Notes under the pieces: generated by a model
What the model was told of the DNA's origin: nothing
The model's database searches: none
The model's input: the letters and a program-made list of their open reading frames with translations, nothing else
Assembly: GCA_964565775.1 (NCBI GenBank)
Contig: CAZMGB010000001.1
Location: 62,001-126,000 of the forward strand
From: CAZMGB01 sp964565775
Lineage (GTDB): Bacteria; Chloroflexota; Dehalococcoidia; DSTF01; JALHUB01
Direction of reading: 5' to 3'
Length of the DNA: 64,000 nt
Shown here: positions 17,754-25,857 of the stretch, one piece after another
How the letters are laid out: every line of letters starts with the position of its first letter
Numbering within the stretch: the first letter of the stretch is position 1
Position numbers and translations under genes: made by a program

Positions 17754-18398
17754 TCAGCACTCCGCATCTTCGGCGGGGGAGCCGCCCTTCTCCTCCCAGC
17801 AACGGTCGACGGTGCGGCGGATCACCTCGTAGGAGAAGCCGCGGCGGAAAAGAGAATCGCCCAGGCGGCGCCGGAATGTCGCATAGTCGCTGTCCTGGAA
17901 GGCCCGCAGACGCTTGCTGGCCGCCCTATAGGCCGCCTCCTCGTCGCAGACGGCGGCCACTGCCTCGCCGGCGGTGTCGGCGGCCACGCCCTTTTGCAGC
18001 AGTTCGCTGCGGAGCAGTCGACGGCTCCGTGGGCCGGTGTTGTCGCGGCTCTCTGTCCAGAAGCGGGCGAACGCCTCATCGTCGACGTAGCCGAGGCGAC
18101 GCAGGCGCGCCACGGTCTCCCCTATGAGCGGGGGCGGATGGCCCCGACGCGCCAGACGCAGGCGGAGCTCCTTCTCGCTCCGGGGTCGATACGCCAGGAG
18201 GCGCAGGGCGGCGTCGTAGGCGCCCTGGCGGGCGTCGGCCTCCTGGAGCGCCCGCAAGTCGTCGTCGCTGACGGCCATGCCGGTGTGCAGCCCCGCTTCC
18301 TGGGCGACGGCGACGCTGAGGGCGAGGGCGAATCTGCCATCGACGTAGACGTTCACCCGCTTGCGGTGTTTCTGCTTGTTGACGGCGGTGACGATCAT
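17754..18398 (-). CDS. recX: Regulatory protein RecX
   Basis: A 214-residue helical protein that modulates RecA filament growth. It has three-helix RecX repeats, recognised by LLAYRPRSEKELRLRLARRG, RLRRLGYVDDEAFARFWTE and SRRLLRSELLQKGV. An N-terminal basic beta-hairpin-like region (VNKQKHRKRVNVYVDGRFAL) is shared with many RecX proteins. It lies 80 nt downstream of recA in the same direction, with a hairpin in between. This is the arrangement known in E. coli, where recX is expressed by partial readthrough from recA. Confidence 0.92.
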   Translation of the reverse strand: MIVTAVNKQKHRKRVNVYVDGRFALALSVAVAQEAGLHTGMAVSDDDLRALQEADARQGAYDAALRLLAYRPRSEKELRLRLARRGHPPPLIGETVARLRRLGYVDDEAFARFWTESRDNTGPRSRRLLRSELLQKGVAADTAGEAVAAVCDEEAAYRAASKRLRAFQDSDYATFRRRLGDSLFRRGFSYEVIRRTVDRCWEEKGGSPAEDAEC

Positions 18399-18436
18399 CT
18401 TGCGCCGGGGGACTGCCGGGCCGCTGATATCAAGAA

Positions 18437-18455
18437 GGCCGGCAGGCAGCCGGCC
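18437..18455 (-). terminator. Attenuating hairpin between recA and recX
   Basis: A perfect 7-bp GC stem (GGCCGGC / GCCGGCC) with a 5-nt loop, followed on the minus strand by TTCTTG. The T-run is weak, fitting partial termination after recA rather than a hard stop. Confidence 0.5.
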
Positions 18456-18478
18456 CAGGCAGCGAGAGCGCCAGGCCC

Positions 18479-19555
18479 CTAGAACGCTGGCTCTTCCGAT
18501 TCCTCGGCGGGCGGAGCGGCTTCGAGGCCGACGGCGCCGCGAATCCTGGCCTCGATCTCCTCGGCCACGGTGGGGTTCTCCAGCAGGTACTCTTTGGCCG
18601 CCTCGCGCCCCTGACCCAGCCGCAACTCGCCGAAGCTGAAGAAGGCGCCGAGCTTCTTGATGACTCCGCTCTCAACGCCCAGGTCCACCAGGTCGCCCTC
18701 GCGGCTGATGCCGGGGCGTCTGCCGGCGAACATGATGTCGAACTCGGCCGTGCGGAAGGGAGGCGCCACCTTGTTCTTCACCACCTTGGCGCGCACGCGG
18801 TTGCCCACGACCTGCGTTCCTTGCTTGATGGACTCGATGCGCCGGAGGTCGATGCGAACGCTGCTGTAGAACTTGAGGGCGCGCCCGCCCGGCGTGACCT
18901 CCGGGTTGCCGAATACGATGCCTACCTTCTCCCGCAACTGGTTGACGAAGATGACGGCCGCGCGGGAGCGGGAGATGGCACCGGAGAGCTTACGCAGGGC
19001 CTGGGACATGAGGCGGGCCTGAAGCCCGGGCAACGAGTCGCCCATCTCACCTTCGATCTCGGCCCGGGGCACCAGCGCCGCCACGCTATCGACGACCACG
19101 ACGTCGACGGCGTTGCTGCGCACCAGCGCCTCGACGATCTCGAGAGCTTGCTCGCCCGTGTCGGGCTGGGAGATCAGCAGGTCTTCCACTTTGATCCCGC
19201 AGGCGGCGGCGTAAGTGGGGTCCATGGCGTGCTCCACGTCGATGTATGCCGCCATGCCGCCGGCCTTCTGGGCCTCGGCGATGATGTGCTGGGCCAGGGT
19301 GGACTTGCCCGCCGCCTCGGGGCCGAAGATCTCGGTGACGCGGCCGCGGGGGATGCCGCCGACGCCCAGGGCTGTGTCGAGGGAGATAGAGCCCGTGGGG
19401 ATGATCTCCACGTGCATGCGGGCGGACGCCTCGCCCAGGCGCATGATCGCGCCCTTGCCGAACTGCTTCTCGATCTGGCCGATGGCCAGTTCCAGCGAGC
19501 TTGCCTTCTCTTCTGTGGCCACGCGAACCGCCTCTTGCTGTGACGAACTATTCAC
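18479..19555 (-). CDS. recA: Recombinase RecA
   Basis: The 358-residue DNA strand-exchange ATPase and SOS coprotease. Motifs: Walker A GPEAAGKST, VVVDSVAALVP (Walker B), the L1/L2 region including AVIFVNQLREKVG and FGNPEVTPGGRALKFY, and an acidic C-terminal tail rich in Glu/Pro. The listed GTG start at 19555 has no ribosome-binding site. An internal GTG at 19522, after AAGAGGCGG, is an equally good start and would drop 11 residues. No clear LexA box (GAAC-N4-GTTC type) was found upstream. recX follows. Confidence 0.97.
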   Translation of the reverse strand: MNSSSQQEAVRVATEEKASSLELAIGQIEKQFGKGAIMRLGEASARMHVEIIPTGSISLDTALGVGGIPRGRVTEIFGPEAAGKSTLAQHIIAEAQKAGGMAAYIDVEHAMDPTYAAACGIKVEDLLISQPDTGEQALEIVEALVRSNAVDVVVVDSVAALVPRAEIEGEMGDSLPGLQARLMSQALRKLSGAISRSRAAVIFVNQLREKVGIVFGNPEVTPGGRALKFYSSVRIDLRRIESIKQGTQVVGNRVRAKVVKNKVAPPFRTAEFDIMFAGRRPGISREGDLVDLGVESGVIKKLGAFFSFGELRLGQGREAAKEYLLENPTVAEEIEARIRGAVGLEAAPPAEESEEPAF

Positions 19556-19587
19556 TAAGGGGACTGAGCAATTCGTATACCGGCCGC

Positions 19588-19616
19588 ATCATAACATGGC
19601 CCCAGGAGGCCTGCAA
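19588..19616 (-). promoter_or_regulatory. Probable recA promoter
   Basis: Minus strand TTGCAG (19616-19611), a 17-bp spacer, then TATGAT (19593-19588). It lies 33 nt upstream of the annotated recA start, so the leader is short. Confidence 0.5.
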
Positions 19617-19787
19617 GGCCTTTGGCGGCGAAATTAGGACAAACTTTCTGTTTTCTTGTCGCTGACGCGCGAACCGCTGCCGCAACGCGGGTATAGTAGA
19701 CATAAGATGCGATAGCGGAGTTCGAGCCAGACGACGGGCCCTGACGCTTGGGCGGTCATGATCGGAAGGTGGTGCGCCGCTGGGCTG

Positions 19788-19793
19788 TATAAT
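19788..19793 (+). promoter_or_regulatory. -10 element upstream of the DUF4405-like gene
   Basis: A perfect TATAAT preceded by CTG, 49 nt before the ATG at 19842. No good -35 element is seen at 16-18 bp. The rest of the recA-19842 intergenic region (19617-19787) holds nothing else I can identify. Confidence 0.35.
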
Positions 19794-19841
19794 CATGTTC
19801 GAATGCCGTGTGGTTTCGATGCGGGACGGGGAGGTGACGCG

Positions 19842-20147
19842 ATGAGACGAGGAGTGACGCTGTACTGGGTGGTGGTGGCCGCGCTGCTCGCGCTGCTGGT
19901 GCAGGTCGTGTCGGGTTTCGTGCTGTGGATCGCGCTGCCGCGAGGGGATGGCTTCCGTTTCCGCGGATCGGGCTCGCGGGCGGCCCATGAAAGCTTCGGC
20001 TTCGACCGTGCCACCTGGGTGGACATCCACGAGTGGGCGGCCGTCGCGCTGGTCGTGATATTGCTCCTCCACCTGCTCCTCAACTGGCGATGGGTCGTGA
20101 GTGTGAGCAAACGGGTGTTTGTGGGCGACGATCCCGGAAGCCGATGA
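19842..20147 (+). CDS. Small two-helix membrane protein, DUF4405-like
   Basis: 101 residues. Two membrane helices lie near residues 7-30 and 62-83, the second preceded by WVDIHEWAAVALVVILLLH. The histidine positions (IHEW and the HLLLNW region) resemble DUF4405 and cytochrome b561-like cores, which hold haem in larger relatives. Here it is only a half-size unit. The ATG at 19842 is preceded by GGGGAGGTGACGCG. It overlaps the YggU gene by 4 nt (ATGA), so the two are co-translated. Function is not known. Confidence 0.65.
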   Translation: MRRGVTLYWVVVAALLALLVQVVSGFVLWIALPRGDGFRFRGSGSRAAHESFGFDRATWVDIHEWAAVALVVILLLHLLLNWRWVVSVSKRVFVGDDPGSR

Positions 20148-20437
20148 CAGTTACCCGTCTCACCGTCCGGGTGACACCCCGCGCCTCTCGAGACGAATTG
20201 CTCGGCTTCCAGGGCGAGGTTCTGCGGGTGCGCGTCAAGGCGCCGCCCGTCGAGGGGCGGGCGAACGAGGCTCTCCTACGGCTCCTGGCGAAAGTCCTGG
20301 GAGTCCCGCGCTCCAGCCTTGCCATCGTGCGAGGCCAGACCTCCCGCGAAAAGATCGTGGCGGTGGACGGATTGGAGGCAGCAGAGGTGAGGCGGCGGAT
20401 CGAGAGCGGAGGTTCGAGGGACCGCCCGCGAGGCTAG
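20144..20437 (+). CDS. yggU: DUF167 / YggU family protein
   Basis: 97 residues of the small alpha/beta YggU fold. The family signature is clear: LTVRVTPRASRDELLGF, then VRVKAPPVEGRANEALLRLLAK, then GQTSREKIVAVDG. The function is uncertain, with an RNA-related role only suggested by its common linkage to yggT, proC and yggS, all of which lie next to it here on the opposite strand. Start ATG 20144 is set by overlap with the preceding stop. The 3' end overlaps the yggT stop by 4 nt, convergently. Confidence 0.9.
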   Translation: MTVTRLTVRVTPRASRDELLGFQGEVLRVRVKAPPVEGRANEALLRLLAKVLGVPRSSLAIVRGQTSREKIVAVDGLEAAEVRRRIESGGSRDRPRG

Positions 20438-20658
20438 AGGCCCTGGGTGATGGCCTGGGCGATCACCTGAAGGAGGATGATGGCCACCAGAGGGGTGATG
20501 TCGATCATCCCTATGCGGGGAACCACGCGGCGCAGGGGCGCGAGGATCGGTTCGGTGATCTGATCGAGCAGTGAGATCAAGGGGTTCCTGGGGTCGAGCT
20601 GAAACCAGGACAGGATGGCTCGGAAGAAGATCGCGGCTGTCAGGACCTGAGTCAGCAC
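20434..20658 (-). CDS. yggT: YggT-family membrane protein
   Basis: At least 74 residues, with two membrane helices separated by a conserved amphipathic stretch: IFFRAILSWFQLDPRNPLISLLDQ, split here by the family's LDPxNP turn, then ILAPLRRVVPRIG. The GTG start at 20658 clips the first helix. An upstream in-frame ATT at 20688, overlapping the proC stop, would restore about ten hydrophobic residues, but ATT starts are rare. Sits in the conserved yggS-proC-yggT order. In other bacteria YggT has been linked to osmotic tolerance and, in Gram-positives, to division (SepG/YlmG). Confidence 0.85.
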   Translation of the reverse strand: MLTQVLTAAIFFRAILSWFQLDPRNPLISLLDQITEPILAPLRRVVPRIGMIDITPLVAIILLQVIAQAITQGL

Positions 20659-20683
20659 GAGTATGAAAGAGGCTATTGAGCTG

Positions 20684-21493
20684 TTAATGGTCCTGCCCTC
20701 CTAGTGCTCTCGCCCGTTCGTAGGCGGCAACAACGGCGTCGATGAGGGCGGCGCGGACGCCGGCGCTCTCCAGGACCAGGAGACCCTCGGCGGTGGTACC
20801 GCCGGGGGAGGTGACCAGGTTGCGCAGCTCGGCGGGGTGTCTGCCTGTCTCCTCGGCGAAGCGGGCCGAACCGAGCACCATCTGCGTCACCATTGCCGTC
20901 GCGACCTCGCGGCGGAGGCCCAGGTGCACGGCGCCGTCGATGAGGGCCTCCATCACCAGGAAGAGGAAGCCGGGTCCGCTGGCCGAGACGGCCGTGGCGA
21001 TATCGATGTGCCGCTCCTCGCGGACGTAGATCTCCTTTCCGATGGCCGCCAGGATCTCGGCGACGCTCTTTCTCGCCTCTGGACTCACCTCGTCCGTGGC
21101 GGTCCAGACGCTGACGCCTTCGCCAACCTGGGCGGGCGTGTTGGGCATCGCCCGCACGATGGCGTCGTGGCCCAAGCGCCCGCGCAGCGCCTCGATTCTC
21201 ACGCCCGCCATGATGGAGACCACCGTCTGGTCGGCGTTGAGCGAGCCGCGAAGGCCTGCGGCGACGGTGTCGTAGTCCTGGGGCTTGACGGCGAGGAACA
21301 GCAGCTCAGCACCTTCGGCGGCGCGGCGGTTGTCGTCCGTGGTCGCAATCCCGCACCGCTGGACGAGGGCATCGCGACGCTGGGGGCTGATGTCGCTGAC
21401 GACGATCTCGCTGGGCGCCGCCAGCGCCGCACGCAAGAGGCCGGCGATCAGTGTTTCGCCCATGACGCCGCCGCCGATGAAGCCGATGCGCAT
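20684..21493 (-). CDS. proC: Pyrroline-5-carboxylate reductase
   Basis: A 269-residue NAD(P)H-dependent enzyme that makes L-proline from pyrroline-5-carboxylate. The N-terminal Rossmann motif is MRIGFIGGGVMGETLIAGLL. LFLAVKPQDYDTV and the active-site region AMPNTPAQVGEG follow. The C-terminal dimerisation helices include LVTSPGGTTAEGLLVLE, the family signature. ATG start at 21493, 42 nt downstream of the yggS stop. The yggS-proC-yggT order is widespread in bacteria. Confidence 0.96.
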   Translation of the reverse strand: MRIGFIGGGVMGETLIAGLLRAALAAPSEIVVSDISPQRRDALVQRCGIATTDDNRRAAEGAELLFLAVKPQDYDTVAAGLRGSLNADQTVVSIMAGVRIEALRGRLGHDAIVRAMPNTPAQVGEGVSVWTATDEVSPEARKSVAEILAAIGKEIYVREERHIDIATAVSASGPGFLFLVMEALIDGAVHLGLRREVATAMVTQMVLGSARFAEETGRHPAELRNLVTSPGGTTAEGLLVLESAGVRAALIDAVVAAYERARALGGQDH

Positions 21494-21535
21494 CTTGCCG
21501 ATTCCCTTGCCTTTCCCGCTTCGTCCGATGGCGCG

Positions 21536-22339
21536 CTAGTCGAGGCTGGGCCGGGAGGCCTCGAACGGGTCGGGTCGCGGCCCGAAGATGGCGCGTCCGA
21601 TGCGCACCATCGTGGCTCCCTCCTCGACAGCGACTTCGAAGTCGTCGGTCATTCCCATCGACAGGTGACGCAGCCCCAGGGCGTCTCGCAGCTCCCGCAG
21701 TCGCCGGAAGACGGACCTTACGTCCTGCGGGTCCGAGACCATGGGCGCCACGGTCATGAGCCCCTCTACCTCCAAGCGCGGAAGGGAGGCGATCTTCTCA
21801 CGAGCCGCTGCCACCTCGCCGGGCGCGAAGCCGTACTTCGTGGCTTCCCCGGCGACGTTGACCTCTATCAGGACGGGCACCGTCGTCGTGGCCTGCCGGT
21901 CGATGACCTGGGCCAGTCTCAGGGAGTCAACGCTGTGGATTATATCAAAGAGGGCGAGGACTGTCCTTACCTTGTTAGTCTGGAGGTGGCCGACCAGGTG
22001 CCAGCGAGGGTTGACGCCCCGCCCGGAAAGCTCCTCGAACTTGGACTGGGCCTCCTGCACGCGGTTCTCGCCGATGTCGGCGACTCCGGCGCGGACGGCG
22101 TCCTCGACGAAGGCGGCGGGGAAGCCTTTGGAGATGGCGATGACGGTGACATCGTCCGGGGTGCGCCCGGCCCTATCGCAGGCGGCCGCGATTCGCTCCC
22201 GCACCTGCTGGAGATTGCGGGCGATGATATCGGCGATGGTGGGCTTCGACGTGGCGGCCTCCGATCTCGGGCGCGGACTAGGTGCCGGGCGGGCGAAAGT
22301 GACGCTGTTCCCAGCGGGCAAAGGCGAACACGCCCGCAA
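21536..22339 (-). CDS. yggS: YggS/PLPBP family pyridoxal phosphate homeostasis protein
   Basis: A PLP-binding single-domain TIM barrel. Key parts are VTVIAISKGFP with the PLP-binding lysine, DIGENRVQEAQSKFEEL, HLVGHLQTNKVRTVL, VLIEVNVAGEATKYGF and LSMGMTDDFEVAVEEGATMVRIGRAIFG. Length 267 from TTG 22339, but the first 29 residues are Pro/Arg-rich, unlike the family, and overlap the upstream gene by 62 nt. Homology begins near residue 33. No ATG/GTG/TTG lies there. An ACG at 22252, 5 nt after GGAGG, is the best-placed start and would give a 238-residue protein of typical length. Confidence 0.9.
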   Translation of the reverse strand: MRACSPLPAGNSVTFARPAPSPRPRSEAATSKPTIADIIARNLQQVRERIAAACDRAGRTPDDVTVIAISKGFPAAFVEDAVRAGVADIGENRVQEAQSKFEELSGRGVNPRWHLVGHLQTNKVRTVLALFDIIHSVDSLRLAQVIDRQATTTVPVLIEVNVAGEATKYGFAPGEVAAAREKIASLPRLEVEGLMTVAPMVSDPQDVRSVFRRLRELRDALGLRHLSMGMTDDFEVAVEEGATMVRIGRAIFGPRPDPFEASRPSLD

Positions 22340-22529
22340 TGATGACGGCGATGGGTATGAGGGCCAGGGGCGGGCTGATGGTGAAGAGATAGATGACAGC
22401 TACTATTGCGAACAGGGCCGCCATGAGTGCGACGAGGGGCCAGAGCAGGACGCCGAAGGCGGCGCGAGTAAGGACCCAGAGCTCCAGGCAGCCGGAGGGG
22501 CCTTTCGGCGGTTGTGGTTCGTGGTACAC
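22278..22529 (-). CDS. Small two-helix membrane protein, unknown function
   Basis: 83 residues with a GTG start at 22529, 7 nt after the nrdJ1 stop. The first 18 residues are Pro/Gly-rich and soluble. Two membrane helices follow (about residues 21-48 and 53-70), separated by TISPPLALIP, ending in a basic tail (RWEQRHFRPPGT). It reads in line with nrdJ1 and yggS and is probably co-transcribed. No family is recognised. The uninterrupted hydrophobic pattern supports it being real. Confidence 0.55.
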   Translation of the reverse strand: MYHEPQPPKGPSGCLELWVLTRAAFGVLLWPLVALMAALFAIVAVIYLFTISPPLALIPIAVIIAGVFAFARWEQRHFRPPGT

Positions 22530-22536
22530 GGCTTGT

Positions 22537-25062
22537 CTACCCGCACTTCTCGTAGCCGCAAGAGCGGCAAAGCAGGCAGCCCTCGGCGAAGACCAGGCCG
22601 GAGCCGCAGTCGGGACAGAGGACGCCCGTGCTGATATCGGCCGAAAGGGAACGCCGACTGCGGGCCGTCGCGCCGGAGCCCCTTCGCCGGCCGCGTCCCT
22701 TTCCGCCCGTTCGCTGTTCCTCAGGCGAGAACTTCATCTCCAGCCAGCGAAATATGTAGTCGACGAGGGACGATGCGTGCGGGATGTCGGGGTTGGTGGT
22801 GAAGCCGTAGGGCTCGAAGCGAACGTTCCTGAACTTGGGGGCGAGCGTCTCGATCTGCACGCCGTACTGGAGGGCCATGGAGGTGAGGAGGGCGACCGAG
22901 TCCATGAGGCCGCGGATGGTCGAGCCCTCCTTGGAGATATTGACGAAGACCTCGCCGGGGGAGCCGTCGTCGAAGAGGCCGACGGTGAGGTAGCCCTCCT
23001 GGCCGCCGACGGAGAACTTGTGGGTTATGGAGCGGCGCTCGTCCGGGAGGCGGCGTCGATAGGGCTCGTTGCCTGCCTGTCCGGTAGGCAGGGGCGTCGC
23101 CGCCGGCCCCGAGGCATCGGGGCGCCCCGCCCGAGGCGGGGCAGGCCGCCTGAGGGCGGCCTCGGCGGCGACCGCCTCCGCCTGTTCGGGACCCCTCGTC
23201 AGCGCGTGCGACAGCACCTGCCCTTCGCGGGAGCGATCGCGGTATATCGTTATCCCCTTGCAGCCCTCTCGATAGGCGAGGAGGTATGCCTTCTCTACGT
23301 CAGCGGGAGTCGCCTCATGGGGGAAGTTGATCGTCTTGCTGACGGCGTTATCGGTGTGGCGCTGGAAGGCTGCCTGCATGCGCACGTGAGCCTCCGGCGA
23401 TACCTCATGGGAGGTGACGAAGACCCCTCGCACCCATTCAGGCACGCCGTTGCGACCCTGAATGCTGCCGCCGCGAGCCAGATCATCCATCAGCTCACGG
23501 GAGTAGAAACCCTCCTTACGTGCCACGCTCTCGAAGCGCCGGTTGACCTCCGTGAGCCGCGTCGGCTTGGCCGCGTCCCGGGGCTCTAGGTAGTGCTGGC
23601 GGGTAAAGGCGAGGGCGAAGACGGGCTCGATGCCGGCCGAGCAGTCGGCGATGAGCGAGAGGGTACCCGTCGGCGCCACCGTAGTGCGCGTGGCGTTGCG
23701 GTAGCGCGGCCCTGCCCTCGAGTCGCCCGAGGCGGGGTCGTAGATGCTGCCCACCCAGGCGGGGAAGACGCCGCGCTCGCGGGCCAGTTCCTCGGACGCC
23801 GCGTCGGCCTTCTCCTGGATGAACGTCATGACCTGCTCCGCCAGGGCGACCGCCTCGTCGCAGTTATAGGGCAGGCGGAGCTCGAAGAGAAGGTCCGCCC
23901 AGCCCATCACGCCGAGCCCGGTCTTGCGTGTGAGCTTTGTAATGCGCTCGATCTCAGGGATCGGGTAGAGGTTCATGTCGATGACGTCATCCAGGAAGCG
24001 GACGCAGACCGGGACCGCGGCGGCCAGCGCGCGCCAGTCCACACCGCAATGTAGCTCGGCCGGCGCAGAACGCGGACGACGGCGCCTGTTCCGTGTTGGC
24101 CGTTCGTCGGAGCGCACGAACTTCGCGAGGTTTAGCGATCCGAGGTTGCAGGACTCATATGGCAACAGCGGCTGCTCGCCGCACGGATTCGTCGCCTCGA
24201 TAGCGCCGAGCTGCGGTGTCGGGTTGTCACGGTTGATGCGGTCGATGAAGACGAGGCCTGGGTCGCCGTTCTTCCAGGCGTTCTCCACGATCAAGCGGAA
24301 GATGTCGCGGGCGGGGCGCCGGCCCACTACTTCACCGTTGCGTGGATTCACCAGCTCGTATTCCTCGCCGCGCTCCACCGCATCCATGAAGCTGTCGCTG
24401 GCGGCGACAGAGATGTTGAAGTTGGTGAGGGTGACCATGTCCGACTTGAGGCTGGCGAACTGTTCGATATCGGGGTGGTGCACCGAGAGGACGGCCATGT
24501 TGGCACCGCGCCGCGTCCCTCCCTGCTTGATGGCTTCGGTGGCGGCGTCGTAGACCTTCATGAAGGAGACGGGCCCGCTCGCCATGCCTCCCGTGGAGCG
24601 TACGACGTCGCCCGCCGGGCGCAGGCGGCTGAAGGCGAAACCGGTGCCGCCGCCGCTCTGGTGAATGAGGGCGGTGTGCTTGATCGTCTCGAAGATGCCC
24701 TGCATGGAGTCTTCCACGGGCAGGACGAAGCAGGCGGCGAGCTGCTGGAGGGGCCGGCCGGCGTTCCCCAGCGTGGGCGAGTTGGGCAGGAAGCGGAGCG
24801 AGGACATGAGCTGGTAGAAGCGCTTCTCCCAGCGTGACACCTCCGCTTCGCTCGCCCCGTAGTGGCGTTCGGCCTCGGCGATGTTGCGGGCGACCCTCCG
24901 GAAGAGCTCCTCCGGCGTCTCCATGGGCCGGCCGTCCGCGTCCTTCGCCAGGTAGCGCCGCTCTAGCACCACTCGGGCGTTGGGCGAAAGCTCGATAGCG
25001 GTCGCCGCTCTGCGACGTTCGGCCGTCGGTGGCTGTTCCTTGATTCTTCTCATGACCTGCAC
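22537..25062 (-). CDS. nrdJ: Adenosylcobalamin-dependent ribonucleotide reductase (short form)
   Basis: Class II reductase converting ribonucleotides to deoxyribonucleotides with a coenzyme B12 radical. 841 residues from GTG 25062; ATG 25053 is an alternative. Seen: LAACFVLPVEDS with the first redox Cys, HQSGGGTGFAFSRLRP, NPCGEQPLLPYESCNLGS with the catalytic Asn-Cys-Glu triad, VAPTGTLSLIADC, and a C-terminal zinc/redox tail with CPDCG and CRSCG. No N-terminal ATP-cone. Odd features are an Arg-rich insertion after residue 318 and a 30-residue Pro/Gly/Ala linker before the C-terminal domain, encoded by four perfect palindromes. No cobalamin riboswitch was found upstream. Confidence 0.93.
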   Translation of the reverse strand: MQVMRRIKEQPPTAERRRAATAIELSPNARVVLERRYLAKDADGRPMETPEELFRRVARNIAEAERHYGASEAEVSRWEKRFYQLMSSLRFLPNSPTLGNAGRPLQQLAACFVLPVEDSMQGIFETIKHTALIHQSGGGTGFAFSRLRPAGDVVRSTGGMASGPVSFMKVYDAATEAIKQGGTRRGANMAVLSVHHPDIEQFASLKSDMVTLTNFNISVAASDSFMDAVERGEEYELVNPRNGEVVGRRPARDIFRLIVENAWKNGDPGLVFIDRINRDNPTPQLGAIEATNPCGEQPLLPYESCNLGSLNLAKFVRSDERPTRNRRRRPRSAPAELHCGVDWRALAAAVPVCVRFLDDVIDMNLYPIPEIERITKLTRKTGLGVMGWADLLFELRLPYNCDEAVALAEQVMTFIQEKADAASEELARERGVFPAWVGSIYDPASGDSRAGPRYRNATRTTVAPTGTLSLIADCSAGIEPVFALAFTRQHYLEPRDAAKPTRLTEVNRRFESVARKEGFYSRELMDDLARGGSIQGRNGVPEWVRGVFVTSHEVSPEAHVRMQAAFQRHTDNAVSKTINFPHEATPADVEKAYLLAYREGCKGITIYRDRSREGQVLSHALTRGPEQAEAVAAEAALRRPAPPRAGRPDASGPAATPLPTGQAGNEPYRRRLPDERRSITHKFSVGGQEGYLTVGLFDDGSPGEVFVNISKEGSTIRGLMDSVALLTSMALQYGVQIETLAPKFRNVRFEPYGFTTNPDIPHASSLVDYIFRWLEMKFSPEEQRTGGKGRGRRRGSGATARSRRSLSADISTGVLCPDCGSGLVFAEGCLLCRSCGYEKCG
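23072..23161. repeat. Four consecutive perfect hairpins inside nrdJ1
   Basis: Within 90 bp: CCTGCCT/AGGCAGG (23072-23092), CCCCGA/TCGGGG (23107-23122), GCCCCGCC/GGCGGGGC with a 3-nt loop (23124-23142) and GGCCGCC/GGCGGCC with a 4-nt loop (23144-23161). They keep the nrdJ1 frame open and encode a low-complexity linker that the second NrdJ in this window lacks. Confidence 0.85.
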
Positions 25063-25115
25063 AGGTAGTTTACCACCTTCGGAACGGCTGTGCTAAGGCA
25101 ACGGGCTCCCTCGCC

Positions 25116-25145
25116 TTGACAAGCTCGCTGCCCTGAGTGTACGTT
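25116..25145 (+). promoter_or_regulatory. Possible promoter of the RDD gene
   Basis: TTGACA (25116-25121), an 18-bp spacer and TACGTT (25140-25145), 65 nt before the ATG. The -10 match is poor, and the surrounding sequence resembles a decayed copy of the CCCTGAGCTC-type repeat, so this is tentative. Confidence 0.3.
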
Positions 25146-25209
25146 GCGCCCGACGCGCTCCGCGACCGGCTTGCGAGGGCGGGGCCCTCGAACCGAGGAG
25201 GCGAGTAGA

Positions 25210-25833
25210 ATGACGGCCACCATGATCTGTCCCCACTGCAACGCCGCCGGCCAGAACGCCCTCTTTTGTCGAGCATGCGGCCGCTACATGTCGGACGACT
25301 CCGGCCTGGTAGAGAAGGTTACCTTCAACCGTCGCTTCTTCGGCGACTCGCTTCTCGAAGCCGTGCTCTTTCTGGTGACGCTGATCATCGGCTGGTACAT
25401 CTGGCTCATCTTCACCGCCCAGACGGCGCAGACCCCGGCAAAGCGACTGCTGAACGTGTACATTATCGACATCGAGACAGGAGAGCCTTTGAGCGCGGGC
25501 AAGGTGTGGATCCGGGAGGTGCTAATAAAGCAGATCCTTTTGAGTCTCATCAACGCGTTTATTGGCGTGGCCGGGATCATCGACGCCCTTTGGCTGTTCT
25601 TCGACAGGAACCGCCAGACTCTTCACGACAAGGTGGCGAGCACGATCGTGGTCTACGTGCCTACCGGGTTGCCTGGGACGCTTCGGCGCCCGGTGGTGCT
25701 CGGCGCCCGCGCCCCTGGAGGGGTCGGGACCGTCGCCGAGGAGCTCCGGGCGCTGGCAAGGTTTCACTCTGAGGGGATACTCACCGACGAGGAGTATGAG
25801 GCCGAGAGGAAGGGGCTTGCAGACAGGCTGTGA
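25210..25833 (+). CDS. Zinc-ribbon / RDD membrane domain / SHOCT-tail protein
   Basis: 207 residues in three parts. Residues 7-24 are a zinc ribbon (CPHCNAAG...CRACGRY). Residues 35-155 form an RDD domain with hydrophobic helices (LLEAVLFLVTLIIGWYIW and LLSLINAFIGVAGIIDALW) and the basic signature QTPAKRLLNVYII plus RQTLHDKVAST. The last 30 residues (LARFHSEGILTDEEYEAERK) are a SHOCT motif, usually an oligomerisation module. Start ATG 25210 after GAGGAGGCGAGTAGA. It lies between the two nrdJ genes but on the opposite strand, so no functional link is implied. Confidence 0.85.
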   Translation: MTATMICPHCNAAGQNALFCRACGRYMSDDSGLVEKVTFNRRFFGDSLLEAVLFLVTLIIGWYIWLIFTAQTAQTPAKRLLNVYIIDIETGEPLSAGKVWIREVLIKQILLSLINAFIGVAGIIDALWLFFDRNRQTLHDKVASTIVVYVPTGLPGTLRRPVVLGARAPGGVGTVAEELRALARFHSEGILTDEEYEAERKGLADRL

Positions 25834-25857
25834 GCGGCAGTAGGATAGAGACAGTAG

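Noticed and set aside
19556..19700. LexA/SOS box in front of recA
   Set aside because: No GAAC-N4-GTTC or E. coli-type CTGT-N8-ACAG palindrome near the promoter.
25063..25209. Cobalamin riboswitch upstream of nrdJ1
   Set aside because: Looked for the B12 box and neighbouring conserved segments in this spacer and upstream of nrdJ2; not found.
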